Shown piece by piece: positions 52,737 through 61,566 of a stretch of DNA of 64,000 nucleotides. Source of the stretch: Spirosoma fluviale (GTDB taxonomy: Bacteria > Bacteroidota > Bacteroidia > Cytophagales > Spirosomataceae); NCBI GenBank assembly GCA_945866095.1, contig CAMBGA010000001.1, positions 36,600 through 100,599 on the forward strand, written 5' to 3'. A model generated the notes under the pieces. The model had not been told where the DNA came from. It saw nothing but the letters and a program-made list of their open reading frames with translations, and did no database searches. The translations under genes and the position numbers were made by a program. Every line of letters starts with the position of its first letter. The stretch's first letter is position 1.

Positions 52737-53635
52737 TGACGAAGCCATTTTCTAGACGCGAATTTTTACTCATGTTGCCAGTAGGAGCCTCGCTTTTTTA
52801 TCCAAGTCCAGCGCAAAAAGCCATCTCTAGTAACGGTTACAATTGGATTACTTTTTACCAACGAGCTGGGAAAGTTTGGGGCCAAGATTGGGATGCTTGT
52901 ATTCAAGACTATGCGCGTTCAGGTTTGAAGGCTTTGGAGCCATCCATCGGACATGTAGACGATTTAAATAAGTTAATTCCTGCCTTAAAAAAATACGATA
53001 TTTCTCTGCCTTCCATTTATGTGGGCAGCATTTTGCATGAGCCGAAGGAAGCTGATTTATCGATCCAACGAATCTTAGCGATTGCAGACCGATTGAAATC
53101 GGAAGGGACCAAGATCTTCGTGACGAACCCAAGTCCATTAAAAAATGGAGCCCGTAAAAGTGATGCAGAACTCGCATGCCAAGTGGAAAAACTGAATATA
53201 CTTGGAAGTCAATTAAAACAAAGAGGAATCACGCTAGCCTACCATACCCATGATGTGGAGTTTCGGGAAAGTGCTCGGGAATTTCACTATGTTTTGCAAC
53301 ATACAAAACCCGAAAATCTTGCTTTTTGTATGGACGTACATTGGGTTTATCGGGGTGCTGGAAACTCAGAACAAACGGTTTTTGATACATTAAAAACGTA
53401 TGGAAATAGGATTGTGGCCTTGCATATTCGACAGTCCCAAAACGGAATATGGACCGAAACCTTTTCAGGGAAAGGTGACATTGATTATGTTCGCTTTGCC
53501 AAAGAATTAAAAAAACAAAAAATAAAACCGCATTTAGTTATCGAGCAATGCCTCGAAACTAAAACAGTGCAAACGATGGATGCCGCTCAAGCGCATGCCA
53601 TCGATTTAAAAATAGTCAACGCATTATTTAATTAA
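52733..53635 (+). CDS. Tat-exported xylose-isomerase-like TIM barrel
   Basis: 300 residues. The N-terminus SRREFLLMLPVGASLF is a twin-arginine signal (the RR at residues 8-9). Landmarks: TFYQRAGKVWGQDWDACIQDYARSGLKALEPS, then ITLAYHTHDVEF, AFCMDVHWVYRGAG, IVALHIRQSQNG and HLVIEQC. These supply the His/Glu/Asp metal ligands of the fold. It is the second such exported barrel in the window (the first is at 10052, with a Sec signal). It sits between a dioxygenase and a Gfo/Idh/MocA dehydrogenase. The exact substrate is unknown. Confidence 0.84.
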   Translation: MMTKPFSRREFLLMLPVGASLFYPSPAQKAISSNGYNWITFYQRAGKVWGQDWDACIQDYARSGLKALEPSIGHVDDLNKLIPALKKYDISLPSIYVGSILHEPKEADLSIQRILAIADRLKSEGTKIFVTNPSPLKNGARKSDAELACQVEKLNILGSQLKQRGITLAYHTHDVEFRESAREFHYVLQHTKPENLAFCMDVHWVYRGAGNSEQTVFDTLKTYGNRIVALHIRQSQNGIWTETFSGKGDIDYVRFAKELKKQKIKPHLVIEQCLETKTVQTMDAAQAHAIDLKIVNALFN

Positions 53636-53643
53636 AAAAGATT

Positions 53644-54843
53644 ATGGCTAAAGTATGTATTTTAGGAGGGGGCTTCATCGGCCGATTTTATGCAGAATCC
53701 CTTTGCGGCAGACGCGGAAAAGATATAGTCACCGTAGTTTATGCACGTAAAAAAGAAACGGCGATTCGCTTTGCGACGGACTATCAAGTTGCACATTTTA
53801 CTACTGAAATGGAAGAGGCCATCGCCCATGCGGAGACGGAATTTGTAGTGATTGCTTTGCCTAATTACCTTCATGAGGAGGCGGTGATGCTTTGTGTGAA
53901 ACATAAAAAAGCGGTGTTATGCACCAAGCCATTAGGTCGGACTGCCGCGGAGGCATTGCGGATGACATTGGCCTGTGAGGAAGCTGGCGTTTTTGCTGGA
54001 TATTTAGAAGATCTTTGTTATACCCCCAAATTTTTAAAGTCGGTGAAAAGTGTGGAAGCTGGTTCCATAGGCCGAGTACTTTGGGCGAAGTCGAGGGAAA
54101 CGCATCCAGGTCCGCATTCCGATTGGTTTTGGGATATCGAGAAAGCAGGGGGTGGAGCCGTGTTGGATTTAGGTTGCCATTGCATTGAAATTGCACGAAA
54201 TTTTATCGGGAAAGATATTTTGCCTGTCGAGGTGATGTGCTGGGCCGACACCCAAGTGAAGCCGATCGACGCGGAGGATCATGCGATCGGATTAGTGAAA
54301 TATGAGAATGGAGCGATAGGCCAATTTGAAGTTTCTTGGACTTTTCGTGGAGGCATGGATTTAAGAGATGAGGTGATGGGAACCGAAGGAACGATTTGGG
54401 TGAATTCATTTTTACGCACAGGTTTTGAAATGTTTACCACCGGTGCGGGTACGGATTATGTGGCGGAAAAGGCAGAATCGACAAGCGGTTGGCAATTTCC
54501 CGTGGGGGATGAGGCGCATGAATTAGGCTACCCGACCATGTTTAATGACATGTTTGATTCATTTGAAAAAGGAGTTCAACCGCGTGAAACTTTTTACGAT
54601 GGATATGTAGTGAACGCCATCGTGGATGCAGCTTACAAATCAGCCAAAACTAAATTATGGGAGCCGGTGAATTTACCCGTTTGGCGCGGTCAAACAGGCG
54701 TACAAAAACCGTCGGTGTTTCAAGAATATGATGCGGAACATTGGTTTATCAAGGACGAAATTTTGCCCAACGGGGATAAAAAAGTGATTTTGAAGAATAA
54801 AAAAACAGGTGAAATTTCTGAAAAAGAAACCTGGAAAAAATAA
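53644..54843 (+). CDS. Gfo/Idh/MocA-family oxidoreductase
   Basis: 399 residues. The N-terminal Rossmann motif is ILGGGFIGRFYAESL, with VIALPNYLHEEAV and CTKPLG (the catalytic Lys of the EKP-type motif, here TKP). The C-terminal domain shows GGAVLDLGCHCIEIARNF, with the substrate-binding His. The enzyme oxidises a sugar or inositol hydroxyl with NAD(P). It starts 8 nt after the TIM-barrel gene, a classic pairing in bacterial inositol and sugar catabolism. It is followed by a strong hairpin terminator. Confidence 0.88.
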   Translation: MAKVCILGGGFIGRFYAESLCGRRGKDIVTVVYARKKETAIRFATDYQVAHFTTEMEEAIAHAETEFVVIALPNYLHEEAVMLCVKHKKAVLCTKPLGRTAAEALRMTLACEEAGVFAGYLEDLCYTPKFLKSVKSVEAGSIGRVLWAKSRETHPGPHSDWFWDIEKAGGGAVLDLGCHCIEIARNFIGKDILPVEVMCWADTQVKPIDAEDHAIGLVKYENGAIGQFEVSWTFRGGMDLRDEVMGTEGTIWVNSFLRTGFEMFTTGAGTDYVAEKAESTSGWQFPVGDEAHELGYPTMFNDMFDSFEKGVQPRETFYDGYVVNAIVDAAYKSAKTKLWEPVNLPVWRGQTGVQKPSVFQEYDAEHWFIKDEILPNGDKKVILKNKKTGEISEKETWKK

Positions 54844-54848
54844 ATTAA

Positions 54849-54875
54849 ATGGGCGAAGTGTCGAGCTTCGCCCAT
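54849..54875. terminator. Bidirectional terminator between convergent genes
   Basis: ATGGGCGAAG at 54849-54858 and CTTCGCCCAT at 54866-54875 form a perfect 10-bp stem with a 7-nt loop, followed by CGTTTTATTT. It sits between the convergent MocA and haem-lipoprotein genes, 6 nt and 5 nt from their stop codons, and can serve both strands. Confidence 0.85.
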
Positions 54876-54879
54876 CGTT

Positions 54880-57870
54880 TTATTTCTTAATATAAGCGAG
54901 TAAATCAGCCATAGCTTTCAGATTGATGTTACCTTCTAAGCCATTAGGCATAGCTGAAACACGCATATCTCGCTTCGATTTAATTCGAGTCTTTTCGATG
55001 TTTTGAACCGTTCCACCCATTAATTTTAATGCGATGGATTGATTATTTTCTGAGGTGATAATTCCCGTTAATCGACTTCCATCCGTCATCTCCACTTCCC
55101 ATTGGCCATATTTATCGGCAATGGAATTATTCGGATTGATGATTTCTGTGACAATAGATAAGGCATTTCTGCTTTTCAACGTCGACAAATTAGGCCCAAA
55201 CTCCACGCCTTTTACATCCTTAATGATGTGGCATGTAGTACAATTCGCCTCAAAAACTTTCTTTCCGTTATCTGCGTTTCCGGCCATTTCCGCCGCCGGC
55301 AAATAGTTCTGTAAAATAGCCTTTCGATCTTCTGCGATGGCCAAAACTTTTCTCGCAAAAGCGCGAACTCCCTTCTCGTAATAATTCATTAACTCGACAA
55401 ACTGTGGCCAAGCCAAATCGCTTTTGGGGATGTTATTTTTTTCAACCTCCTTGAGCAAGGTGGTGATGTAGGTATCATTGAAAAGCATGTATTTAATCCA
55501 TTCTTTTTTAGCCTTGGGTGCCATAGAAGAATACGCTCGATTGATTGCTATTAAATCGGCAGGCTTTAAAATTTTAGGCAAGGACGTGATGGCGGCAACC
55601 TGTAAATGTTCCGGATTTTTTTGGTTTAATAGGCCCACGAGTTGCGCTTCTATTGCGGGTGTTTTAGATAAGGCGGCCAACTTTAATGAACTGGCTTGCA
55701 ATTCTTTGTTGGCAGATATACTCGCTTTTTTATTTCCCTCAGCAATGATGGAGGCATTTTTCGGCAAGGTGCTGTTGGCAAATATGCGAATAATTGACCC
55801 CCTCAATTCATTGTTTTCAGTTGCATAAAATGAACGTGCGATGGATTCTTTTTGAGTTTCAGATAAACTAAGTTCAGAGTGTGTTTCATGCACATATTCG
55901 GCTACCCCTTTTAAAATGGCGGCCTGCCACCAGTCATTTTTAGGATTGTTGTCTATGGCTAAATTTAAAAATTCAGTATCTCCCTTCTTCACTAAAGTAG
56001 CGGCTAGGTATCCCAAAAATTCAGATTTTCCCTCGCTAGCTGTGGCTCCCATAGCCTTTGTGCTAAATTTTAATAATTCATATTCTGCACCTTGTGATGA
56101 GGCTATCGCCGCGATTCCAGTCCAATGATCATCGATGTCCTTGGTCAAAATCTTTGCTTTTAATTCAGCCATTTTAGGTAGACTTAAATAGCTCGACGAG
56201 CATATCCACTGAAATCTGACACGGGCAGAAGGGTCGTCAGCTAATTTAATTAAGGACTCATTTAACGCTAAGTTTCCTTTAAAACCAGGCTTTTGCATCA
56301 TGCGATCTGCGAGTTGCAAGGCATTTTCACGAACCCCTTCTAAACCCGATTTTAAGGCATATTCAAGATCTTTTGGACTTAAAATTCCCCAGTCGTGGAG
56401 CAACCATAATGCTGCGACAGGACCATATTCCGCATCAGAACGGACTACATCGGACAGAGCAGAAGCTATATTTTTATCGCCTCTTTGAAATAAAAGTCGT
56501 TGGGCTGTTTTTCTAAACCAACCATTTTCATGGCTTAATAATTTCACTAAATCCTCCGAAGATTTTTCACTCAAGCGGACAGATTTCATCCAATCCATCG
56601 GATCGCTTCCTTTCTTAGTTACGCGGTATATTCGGCCTTTCGTTGATCCGTTATACAATGCCCCACTTTTATTTACCTCATCCGACATCCACTCCGGATG
56701 CTCAATCAATTGGCGATAATAATCAACCACATAAAGCGCTCCATCAGGGCCTACGTAAAAATTAACAGGACGAAACCATGGATCTTTTGACGCTAAAAAT
56801 TCCTTTTTTTCTAGGAGTCTTTTGCCTGAAAAAGTAGCGCCTTTTGACTCAATGATGTCGGCATGAACCAGGTTGTGTGTGGGCTCGCCTATGAAGGTTA
56901 CATTTTTAAAGTCTTTTCCAAAAGCCCCGCCATCATACCAAGTCACACTGCAACTGGAAGACACCACGCCGATGTCGGTGAGCAATTGATGATTTGGATT
57001 TTCTGAAATGGGATACACTTCACACGCATCTCCATGATCTGGAATTTTCGACATGGCCTCAGAAATCACTAAGTTTTTGTTGGCATTTACATAGCGCGCG
57101 TCGATCACTTCATGAAAAAGGTGGTCGGCATTATCGGTATAAAAACGTCGGCCCCACGGATCCGTCGTATGTCCATATTGAGTCTCCCCAGATAAGGACT
57201 CGATCTCAAATGAGCCAGGCTTAAAACGAACATTTCGGCCATTCCCGTTTTGTGGTAATTTAGGAGCATTGGGATTGCCAGCGAAAGTGATTTCTTTTCC
57301 TTTATCTCCAAAAATATTTTCATAGCTGAAGGAATTGATGGCTCCCGAATGGCCTAAATAAATCCAATTGTCTATCCCAAATTTTGGGCTATTCATATTA
57401 TGTTGCGGGTTTGATAAAGAGAATCCCGTCAAAATCACTTCTCGTTTATCGGCTATATTATCTCCATCCGTATCTTCTAAATAAAGGATGTTGGGCGAAT
57501 CTGCGACTAAAATTCCCTTTTTCCAATTCATGATTCCCATCGGAAGCGTAAGGCTGTCGGCAAATAAAATACTCTTATCTGGGTAGCCGTCTTGATTCGT
57601 GTCCACCAACTTTTTAACGTGTCCTTTTTTGCTTAAGTCTAATGGATAGCCCGACATTTCTAATACGTACCAATTGCCATCTTCGTCGATTTCCATCGCC
57701 ACTGGATCTGCGATTAAGGGATCAGCGGCCACTAATTCTACTTCAAATCCATCCATCACTTGAATGGAATTTAATGCTTTTTGATGCTCCTCCGTAAGCT
57801 TTATGTTGGGATGCTCTTTGCTCTGACACGCGATGATCAATAGGCTAATCGCTAAAATTAAGTATCTCAT
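54880..57870 (-). CDS. PVC-type haem lipoprotein with dehydrogenase-like propeller, HEAT repeats and cytochrome c end
   Basis: 996 residues. The signal ends in a lipobox, LLIIAC (Cys15). Residues about 35-430 form a propeller resembling the membrane-bound dehydrogenase domain: FEVELVAADPLIADPVAMEIDEDGNWYVLEMSGYP, LYLEDTDGDNIADKREVILTGF and LYVVDYYRQLIEHPEW. Residues 440-850 are helical HEAT-like repeats. The last 120 residues carry a haem c site, CTTCH (C877, C880, H881), followed by the domain that ends such proteins. The family is widespread in Planctomycetes and Bacteroidota; sugar oxidation is suspected but unproven. Monocistronic, convergent with the MocA cluster. Confidence 0.84.
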   Translation of the reverse strand: MRYLILAISLLIIACQSKEHPNIKLTEEHQKALNSIQVMDGFEVELVAADPLIADPVAMEIDEDGNWYVLEMSGYPLDLSKKGHVKKLVDTNQDGYPDKSILFADSLTLPMGIMNWKKGILVADSPNILYLEDTDGDNIADKREVILTGFSLSNPQHNMNSPKFGIDNWIYLGHSGAINSFSYENIFGDKGKEITFAGNPNAPKLPQNGNGRNVRFKPGSFEIESLSGETQYGHTTDPWGRRFYTDNADHLFHEVIDARYVNANKNLVISEAMSKIPDHGDACEVYPISENPNHQLLTDIGVVSSSCSVTWYDGGAFGKDFKNVTFIGEPTHNLVHADIIESKGATFSGKRLLEKKEFLASKDPWFRPVNFYVGPDGALYVVDYYRQLIEHPEWMSDEVNKSGALYNGSTKGRIYRVTKKGSDPMDWMKSVRLSEKSSEDLVKLLSHENGWFRKTAQRLLFQRGDKNIASALSDVVRSDAEYGPVAALWLLHDWGILSPKDLEYALKSGLEGVRENALQLADRMMQKPGFKGNLALNESLIKLADDPSARVRFQWICSSSYLSLPKMAELKAKILTKDIDDHWTGIAAIASSQGAEYELLKFSTKAMGATASEGKSEFLGYLAATLVKKGDTEFLNLAIDNNPKNDWWQAAILKGVAEYVHETHSELSLSETQKESIARSFYATENNELRGSIIRIFANSTLPKNASIIAEGNKKASISANKELQASSLKLAALSKTPAIEAQLVGLLNQKNPEHLQVAAITSLPKILKPADLIAINRAYSSMAPKAKKEWIKYMLFNDTYITTLLKEVEKNNIPKSDLAWPQFVELMNYYEKGVRAFARKVLAIAEDRKAILQNYLPAAEMAGNADNGKKVFEANCTTCHIIKDVKGVEFGPNLSTLKSRNALSIVTEIINPNNSIADKYGQWEVEMTDGSRLTGIITSENNQSIALKLMGGTVQNIEKTRIKSKRDMRVSAMPNGLEGNINLKAMADLLAYIKK

Positions 57871-58091
57871 TTTTACTGATTTTTACGAAATAAATATATA
57901 AAAATTATTGAATTAATACATGATAACTCAAATTTTAATCTAATGTTTGTTATTCTTCTTTACCCAAATGTTTTTTTAATTTAGTTATTATTTAAGAGAT
58001 ATGTTGAATTTTGACGATAGAAAATGTGTGTGAAACATTCCTTTAAGTATCATTTATTTTTTTCTAACTTGCGAATAAACCTATTTAAACC

Positions 58092-59105
58092 ATGATTAAA
58101 TATATTCAAGCTTTTGCATTTTGCATATTCATGCAGCCAATTTTTGCGCAAAAAATCACTTCGGAGTTTATCTACGAAAAGGCACCCTTCCCTTCTTGCC
58201 ATGCTTCCACCCTGGAAGAAACTCCACGGGGAATCATTGCTTCTTGGTTTGGAGGAACCGCCGAAAAAGATAAGGATGTGGGAATTTGGGTAAGCCGATT
58301 GGAAAAAGGAAAATGGACAGCACCGGTGGAAGTGGCGAATGGAGTTCAAAATGAATCTTTGCGCTACCCAACTTGGAATCCCGTATTATTTAAAATGCCA
58401 AAAGGCGAATTGATCTTATTCTATAAAGTGGGTCCCACACCTTCTACTTGGTGGGGAATGTTAAAACGCTCGAAAGACAATGGATTAACTTGGTCTGCCG
58501 CGGAAAAATTGCCAGATGGCATTTATGGGCCGATTAAAAATAAACCCGTGATGTTAAAGAATGGAACCATGTTATGTCCTACTTCTTCGGAAGATCAGGG
58601 CTGGCGGGTACATTTTGAGATGACTAAAGATGGCGGCCGTACCTGGTCTCGCACCGAAGCGATCAATGATGGAAAAGAATTTTCTGCGATTCAGCCCAGC
58701 GTTTTATTTCTACCCGACGACCGTTTGCAATTGCTTTGTCGGAGTAAAAATGGGCTGATTTTAGAATCCTTTTCAGTCGACCAAGGAAAAACTTGGTCGG
58801 CGCTAAAAGCAACTTCATTACCTAACCCGAATTCAGGGACTGATGCGGTGACCTTACAGGATGGCCGACATGTACTTGTGTACAATCACGTAACCAAAGA
58901 ATCCCAAGCCTGGGGCGGAAGACGCTCGCCACTTAATGTCGCGATCTCAAAAGATGGGCAGAAATGGGATGAGATTTCAGTACTAGAAAATGAACCAAAA
59001 GCAGAGTTCTCCTATCCAGCGGTCATTCAAACAAAGGATGGTAAAATTCACATTACGTATACATGGAAGCGTGAGAAAATTAAGCACGTGGTAATCCAAT
59101 TATAA
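58092..59105 (+). CDS. Exported sialidase-like (BNR_2) protein, second copy
   Basis: 337 residues with a signal peptide ending IFAQ at about 19. The BNR_2 fold starts FPSCHASTLEETPRGIIASWFGGTAEKDKDVGIWVSR. Asp boxes or their relatives appear (SKDNGLTWSA, TKDGGRTWSRT, SVDQGKTWSA), and the end is FSYPAVIQTKDGKIHITYTWKR. It stands 1 nt before a sodium:solute symporter gene. It resembles the 26010 protein but is 56 residues shorter. True sialidase activity is uncertain. Confidence 0.82.
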   Translation: MIKYIQAFAFCIFMQPIFAQKITSEFIYEKAPFPSCHASTLEETPRGIIASWFGGTAEKDKDVGIWVSRLEKGKWTAPVEVANGVQNESLRYPTWNPVLFKMPKGELILFYKVGPTPSTWWGMLKRSKDNGLTWSAAEKLPDGIYGPIKNKPVMLKNGTMLCPTSSEDQGWRVHFEMTKDGGRTWSRTEAINDGKEFSAIQPSVLFLPDDRLQLLCRSKNGLILESFSVDQGKTWSALKATSLPNPNSGTDAVTLQDGRHVLVYNHVTKESQAWGGRRSPLNVAISKDGQKWDEISVLENEPKAEFSYPAVIQTKDGKIHITYTWKREKIKHVVIQL

Positions 59106-59106
59106 T

Positions 59107-60609
59107 ATGAGCCTTCCCATCTTAGACCTCCTGATCATTATTGCCTATTTAATCGCGATGGTGTCGATCGGTTTTTATTTTTCCAGAAAAAACAAAAGTT
59201 CCGAGCAGTTTACTACGGCATCAGGATCTATCCCTGGATGGGCGCTTGGCCTCAGTTTTTACGCGACTTTTTTAAGTGCGATTACCTTTTTAGGGGATCC
59301 TGGAAAATCGTTTGGAAGCAATTGGAATCCCTTTGTTTTCAGTCTTTCCATCCCATTTGCCGCCTTTGTGGCCACCCGTTATTTTGTACCCTTTTATCGA
59401 AATAGTGGCGAGATTAGCGCCTATACTCACTTAGAAAAACGTTTTGGATCTTGGGCGCGGACCTATGCCATGTTGTGTTTTATCATGACCCAATTGGCCC
59501 GCATGGGAACCATATTTTATGGCATTGCTTTGACGCTGAATGCGCTTACAGGATTAGACATGCGATTGATTATCATCGTATCTGGTTTATGCATTATTTT
59601 TTACACGGTCCTTGGCGGCATGGAAGCGGTGATCTGGACGGAGGTGATCCAAGCGGTCATCAAGACCATGGGGGCTTTGTTGATTTTGGGGATTATTTTT
59701 TCTCAAGTGGGCATAAGCCAAGTGGTTGAAACGGGTGTGGCAGAGCATAAATTTGACCTAGGGGATTTCTCTTTGGATTTTTCCACCAGTTCTTTTTGGG
59801 TGGTTTTGATGTATGGATTTTTTATCAATTTGACCAATTTCGGCATTGATCAAAATTATATTCAGCGATATCATACCGCAAAAAATACGCAGGATGCGGC
59901 CAAAAGTGTTTGGCTATGTGCGATGTATTTTCTGCCTGTTTCCTTTATGTTTTTTCTGATCGGCACCGCGCTGTATGTTTTTTATGGCCAAAATCCAGCC
60001 TTAATATTTGAGTTAAAACAGCAAGTGGCTGCGGAAAAAGGGATCGCGATCGAAGCCTTAAAGGCCGCCGATTACGGAGATAAGGTTTTGCCTTTTTTCA
60101 TGAAGACTCAGATACCTACAGGCTTTTTGGGCTTGTTGATGGCGGCATTATTATCTGCCGCGATGAGTACGATGAGCAGCGGGATGAACAGTTCGGCGAC
60201 CGTCTTTTTGAATGATGTTTATATGCGTTATGTGGATAAGGATGTAGCACCGAAAAAGCAATTGCGCATTTTACATGTGGCTACGGCGGTGATGGGAATC
60301 ATGGGAATCACGTTTGGGATTAGTATGATTGGCGTAAAAAGTTTGTTGGACGTCTGGTGGAAATTGTCTGGTATTTTTGCTGGGGGTATGTTGGGGATTT
60401 TCTTGATGGGCTATTTGGCTAAAAATGTTGTCAACTGGCAAGCCAAGATTGCAGCGACCATCGGAGTTATAATAATCGCGATGATTTCCTTTAAAGATAA
60501 TTTACCTGAGGCGTATCGTTTGCCATTGGATTCCAAGATGACGGTGGTAATAGGAACCTTAAGTATCGTAGGGACCGGATTTGTTTTATCAAAAATTTTC
60601 AAAAAATAA
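59107..60609 (+). CDS. Sodium:solute symporter family transporter (sialate/sugar-type)
   Basis: 500 residues with about thirteen transmembrane segments. Motifs of the SSS family: RKNKSSEQFTTASGSIPGWALGLSFYATFLSAITFLGDPG near the N-terminus, GGMEAVIWTEVIQAVIKTMGAL at about 165-190, NFGIDQNYIQRYHTAKN near 240 and MAALLSAAMSTMSSGMNSSATVFLNDVY near 350. The family imports sugars, sialic acids or other solutes with Na+. Flanked by a sialidase-like gene and an aldolase gene, it most likely imports a sugar acid released outside. It starts 1 nt after the sialidase stop. Confidence 0.88.
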   Translation: MSLPILDLLIIIAYLIAMVSIGFYFSRKNKSSEQFTTASGSIPGWALGLSFYATFLSAITFLGDPGKSFGSNWNPFVFSLSIPFAAFVATRYFVPFYRNSGEISAYTHLEKRFGSWARTYAMLCFIMTQLARMGTIFYGIALTLNALTGLDMRLIIIVSGLCIIFYTVLGGMEAVIWTEVIQAVIKTMGALLILGIIFSQVGISQVVETGVAEHKFDLGDFSLDFSTSSFWVVLMYGFFINLTNFGIDQNYIQRYHTAKNTQDAAKSVWLCAMYFLPVSFMFFLIGTALYVFYGQNPALIFELKQQVAAEKGIAIEALKAADYGDKVLPFFMKTQIPTGFLGLLMAALLSAAMSTMSSGMNSSATVFLNDVYMRYVDKDVAPKKQLRILHVATAVMGIMGITFGISMIGVKSLLDVWWKLSGIFAGGMLGIFLMGYLAKNVVNWQAKIAATIGVIIIAMISFKDNLPEAYRLPLDSKMTVVIGTLSIVGTGFVLSKIFKK

Positions 60610-60615
60610 TTGTTT

Positions 60616-61521
60616 ATGAGCCAATTACCCGAGGGATTTATCCCCGTTATGTTGACCCCTTTTACGCCTACGGGACATATTGATTTTAAAGGACTTGTGC
60701 GCTTGACCGATATGTACATTCAGGTGGGAGCCAAAGGATTATTTGCCAATTGCCTTTCGAGTGAAATGTATGAATTGTCGGAGCAGGAGCGTTTAGATGT
60801 AGTGAAAACGGTGATGGAAACGGCGGCTGGCCGAGTGCCTGTCGTGGCGACTGGGACCATCGAAGGGACCATGGAACAGATGGCTGATTTTTCGAAAAAA
60901 TTACATGCTTTGGGTGTACAGGCAGTAATTGTCCTGAATAATATTTTGACTCAAGAACATGAATCGGATGCTGTTTTTTTAGAACGCATGCATCAGTTTA
61001 TGGATTTGACTCCGGCAATTCCCTTGGGAATTTATGAATGTCCTGTTCCGTACAAGCGATTAATTACGGTGGAGATTTTGGAAGATTTATTGCCTACGGG
61101 CCGTTTGGTTTACCATAAAGATACCAGCTTGGATATTGAACAAGTGAGGGCTCGAGTGCGGGCTGGCGCCGGGTATAATTTTGGTTTGTATGATGCGTAT
61201 ATGGGCCATGCACTTTTATCCTTGCAAGCTGGAGCCAAAGGACTTTCCTGTATCCAAGGAAATTTATTTCCGGAATTAATTGTGTGGCTTTGCACGCATT
61301 TCAACGATACGGGAAAATCAGCGCAGGTCGCTAAGGTTCAAGCATTTTTTGCAGACAACATGGATGTGATGCACACGTCTTATCCGACAGCCGCGAAGTA
61401 TGTGTTACAAAAAACGGGATTTGACATCGACCTATATACCCGCCGTGATGTGGGAGAATTAACCGATGCGATGAAAGCGGATTTGGATCTTTTGATTGAG
61501 GAGTCAAAAAAGGTTTTGTAA
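60616..61521 (+). CDS. DHDPS/N-acetylneuraminate lyase family aldolase
   Basis: 301 residues. The Schiff-base lysine is K168 (VYHKDTSLD) and the phenolic tyrosine is Y140 (GIYECPVPYKR). Their 28-residue spacing equals that of DHDPS/NAL enzymes. The start at 60616 (ATG) is preferred over a TTG at 60610. The family performs pyruvate aldol chemistry on keto-acid sugars (sialate, keto-deoxy-gluconate and similar). The typical GTTGE loop is replaced by ANCLSSEMYELS, so it is not plain DHDPS. Last gene of the sialidase-symporter-aldolase unit. No nanE/nanK accompany it, so a non-sialate keto-deoxy acid is possible. Confidence 0.84.
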   Translation: MSQLPEGFIPVMLTPFTPTGHIDFKGLVRLTDMYIQVGAKGLFANCLSSEMYELSEQERLDVVKTVMETAAGRVPVVATGTIEGTMEQMADFSKKLHALGVQAVIVLNNILTQEHESDAVFLERMHQFMDLTPAIPLGIYECPVPYKRLITVEILEDLLPTGRLVYHKDTSLDIEQVRARVRAGAGYNFGLYDAYMGHALLSLQAGAKGLSCIQGNLFPELIVWLCTHFNDTGKSAQVAKVQAFFADNMDVMHTSYPTAAKYVLQKTGFDIDLYTRRDVGELTDAMKADLDLLIEESKKVL

Positions 61522-61566
61522 AAGCTTTGCGTTTATATTTTTTGACCCAATTCCAATACTCCCACC

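Noticed and set aside
58092-61521. Full sialic acid catabolic operon
   Set aside because: Only sialidase-like, symporter and aldolase genes are present; nanE and nanK are absent and the aldolase loop differs, so sialate is not claimed.
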